Assembly: GCA_030587525.1 (NCBI GenBank)
Contig: JAUQYW010000497.1
Coordinates: forward strand, 1-7,118
Direction of reading: 5' to 3'
Length of the DNA stretch: 7,118 nucleotides
Source: Candidatus Sigynarchaeota archaeon
GTDB lineage: Archaea; Asgardarchaeota; Lokiarchaeia; Sigynarchaeales; Sigynarchaeaceae
Shown here: positions 1-6,249 of the stretch, in pieces
Position numbering within the stretch: position 1 is the stretch's first letter
How the letters are laid out: each line of letters opens with the position of its first letter
Notes under the pieces: generated by a model
What the model was told of the DNA's origin: nothing
Database searches by the model: none
Seen by the model: only the letters and a program-made list of their open reading frames with translations
Position numbers and translations under genes: made by a program

Positions 1-723
1 CAGCGTGAGGACCGCGGCAAACAAGAAAAGGTACGAGAGTCCCAGCGCCTTCAAGCCATGCTTGTATTTCTCGTCCGTGGTCTTCTTGGAGATGACCAGC
101 GCCCGCACCGCGATCACGAGGAGCATCACGATGCCAAATCCGCCGAGGCAATAGAGGAGTATCTCGCTCAGTGAATCTAAGGTATCCGCCGTGTCCGTTG
201 CCACGTTCAATATGCGCAAGGTTTTGCTCGTGATGAAGATCACGTATATCACGACGATGAAGATGTTTAACACGTGCTTGAATATGCGGATCGACCGCTC
301 GTTGGATGGCGCAAGGAAGAACGTGATGCCGAGGATGAGAAACAGGACCGTGCCCACCATCATAAATATGTTGGTCGTGTCCGTGAACACCCGGTCCACC
401 ATCCGTTCGGGTGTTAATGATGGGAATTGAAAACTCGTGGAAATCAAGTAAGCGACCGTGGCGATCATGTATGATATCAATGCAAGTAAGACATTCAACC
501 GGACCATGCTCGGGTTCCGGTGGTACTTGAAACTGAACTTGACAAGGATGAAGGATAGCATGACGCAGCCAGCGATGAGCGAGATTGTCCGCAACCAGAT
601 GATCCCGGAATCTATCTCGGCCACGAACTCGTTAGGCCGGGTGAAGAGCAAGAGTACAAACAAGAACGATTGCCCGCACACTGCCACGATGAACGGAAAA
701 AATTGCTTAACCGACTCCTTCAT
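1..723 (-). CDS. Multi-pass membrane protein of unknown function (3' end cut by window edge)
   Basis: An open frame runs on the minus strand from ATG at 723 to the left edge with no stop, giving 241 residues of an incomplete protein. It is strongly hydrophobic, with about seven probable membrane helices near residues 8-28, 41-63, 77-97, 116-137, 150-166, 187-210 and 226-241. The loops are short and charged (for example KFSFKYHRNP near 62-71 and SKKTTDEKYKHG near 212-223), as expected of a real membrane protein. I recognise no family motif. An N-terminal 7-TM sensor module or a small stand-alone membrane protein are both possible, and the missing C-terminus would decide. An in-frame ATG at 741 would add MRVDAS, but a TATA-like box ending 22 bases before 723 favours a leaderless start at 723. 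A T-run terminator separates it from the glycosidase gene, so it is probably transcribed independently. Confidence 0.8.
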   Translation of the reverse strand, partial: MKESVKQFFPFIVAVCGQSFLFVLLLFTRPNEFVAEIDSGIIWLRTISLIAGCVMLSFILVKFSFKYHRNPSMVRLNVLLALISYMIATVAYLISTSFQFPSLTPERMVDRVFTDTTNIFMMVGTVLFLILGITFFLAPSNERSIRIFKHVLNIFIVVIYVIFITSKTLRILNVATDTADTLDSLSEILLYCLGGFGIVMLLVIAVRALVISKKTTDEKYKHGLKALGLSYLFLFAAVLTL

Positions 724-744
724 GGATGCATCTACACGCATCCC

Positions 745-752
745 ATTATAAA
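745..752 (-). promoter_or_regulatory. TATA box for the membrane-protein gene
   Basis: On the minus strand the sequence reads CTTTATAATGGG, a close match to the archaeal TATA consensus. The box ends 22 bases before the ATG at 723, so transcription would begin at or next to the start codon (leaderless). No ribosome-binding sequence precedes the ATG, which agrees. The start site itself is inferred. Confidence 0.6.
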
Positions 753-775
753 GCGTTGTCCGCCATCGTCGGAAT

Positions 776-783
776 AAAAAAAA
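776..783 (-). terminator. T-run terminator after the GH3 gene
   Basis: Sixteen bases past the TGA stop of the GH3 gene, the minus strand has eight consecutive T inside an A/T-rich stretch (ATAATTTTTTTTATT). I see no stable hairpin before it. Archaeal RNA polymerase commonly terminates at such T-runs without a hairpin, so this is the probable 3' end of the transporter-glycosidase mRNA. Confidence 0.6.
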
Positions 784-799
784 TTATGACGAAATCCCA

Positions 800-3514
800 T
801 CATACGATCTCGACGTCGATGGCCTTGACAAGCTTCACGTCACGCGACGATGGCCCAACAATGAGCTCGATTGTGCCACCGAGCACGACGTTCTTGCCGG
901 TCGCGGAGTTATATAATGCCAAGTTTTGCACGGGTACTTCCAATTCAACGTCATTGGCCGTCCCGGACTGCAAATGAACCCGCTTGAAGGCCTTGAGCTG
1001 CAGCCGGGGCAGCGGCTCGTTCGCCCGTGCGGCACCAGTTGCCTTGACATATCGCACGTAGAGCTGAACGACCTCGTCGCCGGCACGATCCCCCTCGTTT
1101 GCGATGTGAACGGTTGCCTTGATGACATCACCTGGCGTTACCCGGGCCGGAGAAGTTTTTATGGCCTTGTAAGCGAAGGCCGTGAAACTCAGCCCGAAGC
1201 CGAACGGGTACAGCGGTTCCCCTGCAAAATACCAATACGTTTTTCCTTTCGTGAGGTCGTACTCGTCGAACGGCGGCAGCTGGTCGGTGCTGCGGTAGAA
1301 GGTGATGGGCAACCGGCCGCTCGGGTTCACATCGCCGGACAAGATATCGCCTATCGCGTCACCGCCGCGCTCGCCCGGGTACCACGCCAGCAAGATGCCC
1401 GGAATGTGCTCGTCGATCCACGGGAAGCTGACGGGGCTGCCGGTAATCAACACCGCGATGGTGTTGGGATTCACGGCCGCGAGCCGCCGCATCAGCGCGT
1501 CTTGCTCGGGTGGGAGTTCCAGGCTGTTCTTATCATGGCCCTCGCGTTCATAACCCAAGCCAAGTCCCAGGCACGCGATCACGATGTCGGCTTGCTTGGC
1601 CGCGGCGACTTCCCTCGGGAAGGCCGGATCACCAGCACTAGCTGGCATTCGCCATTGTAACGAGACGTTCGATGGCATGCCAGCGAGCTGGTGCTGTCTC
1701 CGCCAGTGTCTGGCTAATGTCCTGAGGAATTGCTTGACCATGCCTGGTTTTTTTCTACCCTTCTTGCCAGGTTCTCCCGGTTTGTTCGGCACGGCCGCTT
1801 CGAGCCGCGGGAATTCGACACAGATCTCGTATGCCTTGCTGCATTCCAGGGTAGTCTTGATGCCGGTGCCAACGTCATTGCCTTGGAACCGCATGGTAGC
1901 CGTGCTATCCTTTCCGATACCTCCCGATTCCAGGCGAATCTCGTATTCGCCAGCAACGTCGGGACAGATGAACCCGGTCCACCGCAACGAGAAGTGGTTG
2001 AGGCTCTCCTTGGACGTGCCGATGTCGGTCTCGATGCCGCTCATCTTGAACGCGTTCGAGATCGAGGGGTCGTTCACCCGTGGACCCCAGTCAAAATTGA
2101 TCTGGGCGTCGACCCCGGTGATGCCATTCCCCTGGAAATCGAAGCTCGGGTAGAACTCGCGCTTGAGCCCCTCGTGCTTCTTGCATTCGGCGGTTGGCTT
2201 CAAGTTCCGGGCGGGAATCGCCTGGAATCGCTGCTTCTTCCTCGGTGGGTTCCACTGCACGTGGTCGACCCGCGATTCCCCGAACTTCTTGATGATGCCG
2301 GCGACCGGGCTGACCGGCTTGTTGACCGGCGTCCCGCTGTAGTCCCCGAATTGGCACACGTCAGCGTTGGGCCCTACGACGACGATGCGCTTGCTTCCTG
2401 CCTTGTCGAGCGGCAAGATTGGAGATCCATCTTGGCGCTTGTTCTTAAGCAAGATGATGGACTCGTGTGCCACGCGCAGCGCGAGGTTCGAATGCTTCTC
2501 GCACCCGACCACGCTGTACGGGATGCTGCTATACGGGCAGCGTTCCACCGGGTCGAACAACCCGAGCTTGAACCGGCCCCGGAGGACATTCGTGACCGCC
2601 CTCGTCAGCGTTTCCTCGGTGACTAAACCCTTCTTGATCGCGGTCATAAGGTACCGTTTAAAGAACGGGCCACATTCCAGGTCGACGCCCGCGTTGATCG
2701 TCATGGCAACTGCAGCGGGGAACGTCCGGACATGGTTGTGGAGGAACGGCATCGCGTCACCGACGGCACCGCAGTCAGTAACCACATAACCCTTGAATCC
2801 CCACTCGTTTCGCAGGATATCCGTGAGCAGCTGCTTGTTTTGGCAGCACGACGTGCCGAAGATGGCGTTGTACGCGCCCATGATGCTCTGTGCCTTCCCT
2901 TCGACGATCAATGCCTTGAATTGAGGCAAGAAGTACTCGCGTGCATCACGCATCGTGATGTTCGGGTTGCAATTGTGGCGGTTATGCTCCTCGTTGTTGC
3001 CCGCAAAGTGCTTGGGCGTCGACACGACTTTCAGATACTTCGGATCGTTGCCCTGCAGTCCACGGACGAATTGGATGCCGATGCGGGAGGTGAGCCACGG
3101 GTCCTCGCCGTAGGTCTCGGCCGTGCGGCCCCAGCGCGGGTCCCGGGCCATGTTCACGGTCGGGCTCCAGAAGGTGAGCAAGCCCGTCGGCCCCGATTCC
3201 AAGGAATCCTTGTAATACTTGGCGCGCGCCTCGTCGGAGATGGCCGTGGCGACATCGAAAATTAATTCCGGGTTCCACGTCGCGGCGAAAGCGATGGCCA
3301 TAGGAAAGACGGTCGCCTTGCCAGGGCGCACGACGCCGTGCAAGGCTTCGTTCCCGTGGTTGTAATGCTTGATGCCCAAGCGCGGCACGTCATCCGATTC
3401 GTGGTACAAGAACTTGATCTTTTCCTCGGTCGTGAGCAAGCCAACAAGGTTTGAAAGCCGCTCTTCAAGGGGTAACTCGGGATTTCTGAATGGAAATTTA
3501 TGAATGTCGCTCAT
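800..3514 (-). CDS. Glycoside hydrolase family 3 beta-glucosidase/beta-xylosidase-like enzyme with PA14 insert
   Basis: The enzyme (904 residues from ATG 3514) should remove terminal beta-linked sugars from glycosides or oligosaccharides with retention of configuration. The N-terminal GH3 barrel shows NEALHG near 55-60, RWGR near 127-130, KHFAGNN near 168-174 and the nucleophile motif VVTDCGA, with D247 the likely nucleophile. The second domain (from about 376, resuming near 632) holds YEREGHD, where E658 aligns with the family acid/base. A PA14-like domain interrupts it at roughly 450-625. The end carries YPFGFGLSFT (769-778), then a fibronectin-III-like domain (about 782-895). NEALHG and RWGR resemble the xylosidase-type branch, so the sugar is not settled. 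There is no signal peptide, so it should be cytoplasmic. A TTG at 3520 also opens the frame, but GAAGG lies 8 bases before the ATG at 3514 and only 2 before the TTG. It follows the transporter gene by 12 bases. Residues 571-613 form a very basic insert. Confidence 0.95.
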   Translation of the reverse strand: MSDIHKFPFRNPELPLEERLSNLVGLLTTEEKIKFLYHESDDVPRLGIKHYNHGNEALHGVVRPGKATVFPMAIAFAATWNPELIFDVATAISDEARAKYYKDSLESGPTGLLTFWSPTVNMARDPRWGRTAETYGEDPWLTSRIGIQFVRGLQGNDPKYLKVVSTPKHFAGNNEEHNRHNCNPNITMRDAREYFLPQFKALIVEGKAQSIMGAYNAIFGTSCCQNKQLLTDILRNEWGFKGYVVTDCGAVGDAMPFLHNHVRTFPAAVAMTINAGVDLECGPFFKRYLMTAIKKGLVTEETLTRAVTNVLRGRFKLGLFDPVERCPYSSIPYSVVGCEKHSNLALRVAHESIILLKNKRQDGSPILPLDKAGSKRIVVVGPNADVCQFGDYSGTPVNKPVSPVAGIIKKFGESRVDHVQWNPPRKKQRFQAIPARNLKPTAECKKHEGLKREFYPSFDFQGNGITGVDAQINFDWGPRVNDPSISNAFKMSGIETDIGTSKESLNHFSLRWTGFICPDVAGEYEIRLESGGIGKDSTATMRFQGNDVGTGIKTTLECSKAYEICVEFPRLEAAVPNKPGEPGKKGRKKPGMVKQFLRTLARHWRRQHQLAGMPSNVSLQWRMPASAGDPAFPREVAAAKQADIVIACLGLGLGYEREGHDKNSLELPPEQDALMRRLAAVNPNTIAVLITGSPVSFPWIDEHIPGILLAWYPGERGGDAIGDILSGDVNPSGRLPITFYRSTDQLPPFDEYDLTKGKTYWYFAGEPLYPFGFGLSFTAFAYKAIKTSPARVTPGDVIKATVHIANEGDRAGDEVVQLYVRYVKATGAARANEPLPRLQLKAFKRVHLQSGTANDVELEVPVQNLALYNSATGKNVVLGGTIELIVGPSSRDVKLVKAIDVEIV

Positions 3515-3522
3515 TGGCAAAA

Positions 3523-3527
3523 CCTTC
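3523..3527 (-). promoter_or_regulatory. Shine-Dalgarno site of the GH3 gene
   Basis: The minus strand reads TAGAAGGTTTTGCCAATG. GAAGG shares its first G with the TAG stop of the transporter gene and lies 8 bases before the ATG at 3514. This fixes the start at 3514 rather than the TTG at 3520. It also suggests that the GH3 gene is translated from the transporter mRNA. Confidence 0.65.
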
Positions 3528-4981
3528 TAATCTACCTTCCCGTGACCATCAGAATGTTCTTTCTTGAGCTCTTCAGCCCGTATCGAGAGTATCTTCGAGA
3601 TCCTTTCCAGGTCTTTCTCCAGCCATTTCAGCGACAGCAGCCAGAGTATCGTGCCGCACACGCCAAAGAGCATGAGGATTACGACGGTGGTCCGGTAGTT
3701 GTTGTTGAAGAGGTTCACGATCGCACCGGAGATTATGATGCCAACGCCGTTTCCGATCATCTCCAGAAAACCATTTGCGGATGTCATGGCACCTTGAGCC
3801 TCCGGCAAGTTTATCTTCTGTATCAACGGTCGCTGGTTGAGCTGGTACAAGCACGATACCATATTCGATAAGAAAAGCAATGATACTAAAAGCCAATACT
3901 GGCCTTGACTCATGATGAATCCCAAGTTATTTCCTTGCTCGATCGTCATTATCGGAAATGGTATGAGCATGATCCCTATCCAAGAACCAAATGAAACGTA
4001 GAGCGATCCGACGATCATGTATACCCGGTTCTTTACGTTCCTCTTCCCGAGGGCGTCTGCTTTTTTTGATAAGAACAAGTTCCCTATCATGGCACCTGGC
4101 ATACCGAACAGCACCATCGACAACGCGAAATTAAACGCCGATAGATGATAGGGCGCCGATTGCAAGAATGGAAATATTAGAAAGCCCGGGACAGCAAAGA
4201 TCATCTGCGTGAAGATTCCCTCGACGAAGACGAGCAGGTTCGTCGGCGCAATGATCGTGGACCGCATAGTTTCCTTGTTGAGGCCGTACTTGTATTCCAC
4301 GCTATCGATTTTCAAGACGCTCCTGAGCTCGCGCTTCATCGCACCGCGCTTCGGCTCCTTGGCTTTAAATCCGATGGATAATCCCGCCATCACGAGGCAT
4401 CCGCCGACGATCCAGAAATAAAAGCGCCAATAATTCGCGTATATCAAGGACACGAGGAGTAAACCGAGCACGTAACAAAGCTGCTGGATGGCATTGAGTA
4501 TGCCGAAGAATTGCGAGCGCTCGTGCTCCTCGATGGCATCATCGGCATATGAATTGCAATTTGGCCCTCCACCTCCCGCGATAACGTTCGTGCATATCGT
4601 GGCGATCAAGAAAAACGCGAACGATATCTCACGCAATCCTTCTGGCATGAAACCGTAGAGGGCGAACATGGCGCCGTCTAGGGTGGTCTGGATGGACATC
4701 AGCTTTACCCGGCTGAGTCTATCGACCAGGACACCCCAAACAAGCGAGCTAGTGGCCACGAAGACCCCCGAGATTCCTGACACGAAAGCGATATCCTGCG
4801 CGTGGAAATCATCCCCTGGCCAGAGAATCTGGGATATGACAAGCACGTTTATGGATAACCATAATGCATTCCACGTGAACGTTCCTAAGAAATGATTTGC
4901 GACCACCGGCCAGCCCTTGCGGATGATCTGCTTGCCACCGCTAGGTGGAATTGATGGCTCCTTCTTCTCATCTTCGTTCAT
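3527..4981 (-). CDS. Major facilitator superfamily transporter, probably for a glycoside or oligosaccharide
   Basis: This is a 484-residue polytopic protein with about 12 membrane helices in two blocks of six. The central cytoplasmic loop (about 206-245) is charged, and the C-terminal tail is charged and helix-like. The loop between helices 2 and 3 carries the MFS motif A pattern, GVLVDRLSRVKL at 83-94, with D87, R88 and R91 conserved. A glycine run (AGGGGPNCNSY, 135-145) occurs in or after helix 4. MFS proteins move solutes by proton or sodium coupling or facilitated diffusion. The substrate is inferred only from the GH3 gene 12 bases downstream, which suggests intact import followed by cytoplasmic hydrolysis. 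The frame stays open to an ATG at 5131, but those 50 extra residues lack membrane character, and a TATA box 24 bases before 4981 supports starting at MNEDEKK. Two sampled 60-base lines of this gene are about 45% and 53% GC, against about 65% for two in the GH3 gene. Confidence 0.88.
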   Translation of the reverse strand: MNEDEKKEPSIPPSGGKQIIRKGWPVVANHFLGTFTWNALWLSINVLVISQILWPGDDFHAQDIAFVSGISGVFVATSSLVWGVLVDRLSRVKLMSIQTTLDGAMFALYGFMPEGLREISFAFFLIATICTNVIAGGGGPNCNSYADDAIEEHERSQFFGILNAIQQLCYVLGLLLVSLIYANYWRFYFWIVGGCLVMAGLSIGFKAKEPKRGAMKRELRSVLKIDSVEYKYGLNKETMRSTIIAPTNLLVFVEGIFTQMIFAVPGFLIFPFLQSAPYHLSAFNFALSMVLFGMPGAMIGNLFLSKKADALGKRNVKNRVYMIVGSLYVSFGSWIGIMLIPFPIMTIEQGNNLGFIMSQGQYWLLVSLLFLSNMVSCLYQLNQRPLIQKINLPEAQGAMTSANGFLEMIGNGVGIIISGAIVNLFNNNYRTTVVILMLFGVCGTILWLLSLKWLEKDLERISKILSIRAEELKKEHSDGHGKVD

Positions 4982-4996
4982 GGTTGCGTTGTAAGG

Positions 4997-5003
4997 CGTG
5001 AAA
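4997..5003. promoter_or_regulatory. Extra CGTGAAA half-site beside the transporter TATA box
   Basis: The plus strand reads CGTGAAA here, identical to seven bases of the 9-base arm of the palindrome at 5090-5113. It lies between the TATA box and the predicted transcription start of the transporter gene, where a bound protein would block initiation. A single 7-base match could be chance. Confidence 0.35.
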
Positions 5004-5004
5004 G

Positions 5005-5013
5005 TTAAAAAGG
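5005..5013 (-). promoter_or_regulatory. TATA box for the transporter-glycosidase operon
   Basis: The minus strand reads CCTTTTTAA, ending 24 bases before the ATG at 4981. This is the spacing expected for a leaderless archaeal transcript. No clear BRE precedes it and no ribosome-binding site lies before the ATG. It is weaker than the box upstream of the membrane-protein gene. Confidence 0.5.
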
Positions 5014-5029
5014 TATGCCACGAACCTTG

Positions 5030-5069
5030 ATGCACGACTGAAAAGGTCCGCAATAGGGACTTCGTGCAT
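5030..5069. repeat. Inverted repeat with 8-base arms
   Basis: ATGCACGA (5030-5037) and TCGTGCAT (5062-5069) are perfect reverse complements separated by 24 bases. A nested four-base stem (GTCC 5046-5049 with GGAC 5057-5060) could extend it into a branched or bulged hairpin. It starts 17 bases upstream of the transporter TATA box, so it could be an operator or an activator site. It could also fold in RNA read through from the methyltransferase gene. Confidence 0.5.
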
Positions 5070-5089
5070 AGCTCTAGACATATTGAGAT

Positions 5090-5113
5090 ATCGTGAAATG
5101 AACCTTTCACGAT
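5090..5113. repeat. Perfect palindrome with 9-base arms and 6-base spacer, candidate operator
   Basis: ATCGTGAAA (5090-5098) and TTTCACGAT (5105-5113) are exact reverse complements around TGAACC. The 24-base length and short spacer are typical of a site for a dimeric helix-turn-helix regulator. It lies 30 bases past the methyltransferase stop and about 76 bases upstream of the transporter TATA box. A hairpin terminator for the methyltransferase mRNA is the alternative, but no T-run follows it. CGTGAAA recurs at 4997-5003. Confidence 0.6.
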
Positions 5114-5143
5114 GACCTGGTATTCTTGCATGACAGCTGGTGC

Positions 5144-6196
5144 CTAATACTTGCCGAGTTTCTCGACGAGTGCCTTCGCCGCGGCCATGTTGCGGACCGC
5201 CATGTCCCGGGGCGCCCACGGCCACTCGCAGCCCGCCGCGTACATGTATCGCCCGCCGGGCATGCCATCGACGATGTTCTTCGTGGTGGCCTTCACCACG
5301 TCCTCTATCTTGGCATCCCTGTCGCCAAGAAGGGTCGTGTTCGTGTTACCACGGATGCACACTTTGTCCCCGACCTTTTTCTTCGCGTTGGCAATGTCAA
5401 CTTGCGTGTCGATGTCGATGATCGACGCGCCCGTGCTCGCGATCAGCTGGAGCATGTCATTGCCATCCTTGTCAACCACGGAATTGTCACCGCAGCAATG
5501 GTAGATCACGGGCACTTGCTTTCTAATCGTGGTGAATATCTGGCGAGTTTCGTCGAGTGTCGCGGCCTTGTACCTCCGGGGACCGATCTGCGAGATGGCG
5601 GAATCGCCGGCACCGATGATGTCGGCTCCCGCCTCTATCTGCAGCTTGGCAAATTCAAGCTGGACTGGGAGAATCCGTCGGAGCAATCGCTTATACACTT
5701 CGAGCCAGTCCTTGCGGCCGCATATCTTGACCACGTCGATCATGCTGAATATGCTGCAGAGCTCGGCGAAGGGTGCCTCGATCCAACCGACGATGGCTTG
5801 GTCGTTAGCCTTTTTCCGGAAGAGCTTAATTGCTTCTATGCGTTGTACGATTCGCGGTGACTCAAGCAAATTCGGCGTTTCCACGCTGTCGAAATCTTGC
5901 CATTTCAAGCTGCCATTATCGGCAGCGACCGGCGTGTGGCCGTCCAGATACACCTTGACGCCCCACGCGCTCGCTTCGCGAAATGCATCGCTCATCGCGT
6001 GCACGTGGTGGATGCCGAAAAACTTCGCGCATTTGATCTGGCCGTCCACCATGACCTCAGGCTTTTCACTGTAGACCCGTGAGAAATCGACGCCACCGTC
6101 AATCATGGTGGCGGCGAGGTGCATCACGATTGGATTGAATGGTAGCTCGGCCGGGATGCCATCGATGGCTGAAAAAGTCAAGTCTCGGGCATTCAT
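5144..6196 (-). CDS. Methyltransferase of the uroporphyrinogen decarboxylase/MtaA/CmuA superfamily
   Basis: The 350-residue protein has the length and motif order of the UroD/MtaA/CmuA TIM-barrel superfamily. Near the start is NARDLTFSAIDGIPAELPF (2-20), then GWIEAPF (137-143), GAGDSAIS (195-202), YHCCGDNS (232-239), GNTNTTLL (283-290) and AAGCEWP (320-326). H233, C235 and C323 form the H-x-C...C arrangement that binds zinc in MtaA-type enzymes, where zinc activates a thiol to accept a methyl group from a corrinoid protein. The N-terminal arginine-rich substrate motif of true uroporphyrinogen decarboxylase is absent, so a haem role is unlikely. Methyl donor and acceptor cannot be assigned, and no corrinoid protein gene is in the window. 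A TTG at 6220 opens the same frame, but the ATG at 6196 begins at the conserved region and lies 23 bases from a TATA-like box. The stop is TAG. Confidence 0.88.
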   Translation of the reverse strand: MNARDLTFSAIDGIPAELPFNPIVMHLAATMIDGGVDFSRVYSEKPEVMVDGQIKCAKFFGIHHVHAMSDAFREASAWGVKVYLDGHTPVAADNGSLKWQDFDSVETPNLLESPRIVQRIEAIKLFRKKANDQAIVGWIEAPFAELCSIFSMIDVVKICGRKDWLEVYKRLLRRILPVQLEFAKLQIEAGADIIGAGDSAISQIGPRRYKAATLDETRQIFTTIRKQVPVIYHCCGDNSVVDKDGNDMLQLIASTGASIIDIDTQVDIANAKKKVGDKVCIRGNTNTTLLGDRDAKIEDVVKATTKNIVDGMPGGRYMYAAGCEWPWAPRDMAVRNMAAAKALVEKLGKY

Positions 6197-6218
6197 ACTC
6201 GAGATTTGCGTCGGAAAC

Positions 6219-6226
6219 AATAAATT
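6219..6226. promoter_or_regulatory. Shared divergent TATA-like box
   Basis: The only A/T block in this 53-base gap reads AATAAATT on plus and AATTTATT on minus. It ends 24 bases before the plus-strand ATG at 6250 and 23 bases before the minus-strand ATG at 6196, so one element could position leaderless transcripts both ways. On the plus strand it is preceded by GGAAAC, which matches the archaeal BRE (RNWAAW) at five of six positions. AAGGT at 6240-6244 could instead be a ribosome-binding site for the plus-strand gene, which would imply a different start site. Confidence 0.5.
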
Positions 6227-6239
6227 CGTTTAGGATGCT

Positions 6240-6244
6240 AAGGT
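6240..6244 (+). promoter_or_regulatory. Possible Shine-Dalgarno site of the M28 peptidase gene
   Basis: AAGGT lies five bases before the ATG at 6250. The spacing is workable though slightly short. If the transcript starts at the ATG, as the A/T block at 6219-6226 suggests, this site would not be used. Confidence 0.35.
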
Positions 6245-6249
6245 AAATC

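Noticed and set aside
191..751. Two plus-strand frames of 79 and 97 residues at the left end
   Set aside because: Their translations are rich in Met, Thr, Asn and Arg with no pattern. The opposite strand holds one continuous hydrophobic frame with clear membrane helices.
926..2626. Plus-strand open frames of 244, 189 and 298 residues opposite the GH3 gene
   Set aside because: They are antisense shadows in GC-rich coding DNA. The GH3 frame has catalytic and domain motifs throughout; these have none.
800..4981. GC difference between the GH3 and transporter genes as a sign of recent transfer
   Set aside because: Only a few 60-base lines were counted. Membrane proteins favour A/T-rich codons for hydrophobic residues, and the two genes look co-transcribed. 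There are no repeats, integrase or tRNA borders.
5090..5113. Palindrome as an intrinsic terminator of the methyltransferase gene
   Set aside because: No T-run follows it on the minus strand, unlike the T8 run after the GH3 gene. An operator is the better reading, but a transcript-end hairpin is not excluded.
4982..5131. N-terminal extension of the transporter to the ATG at 5131
   Set aside because: The extra 50 residues show no membrane or signal character and would run through two perfect inverted repeats and the TATA box. The 4981 start has correct TATA spacing.
5126..5860. 244-residue plus-strand frame opposite the methyltransferase gene
   Set aside because: It is a shadow of the minus-strand gene, whose zinc motif and superfamily blocks are intact.
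5144..6196. Assignment as uroporphyrinogen decarboxylase (haem synthesis)
   Set aside because: The N-terminal arginine motif of true HemE is missing, while the H-x-C...C zinc motif of methyltransferases is present.
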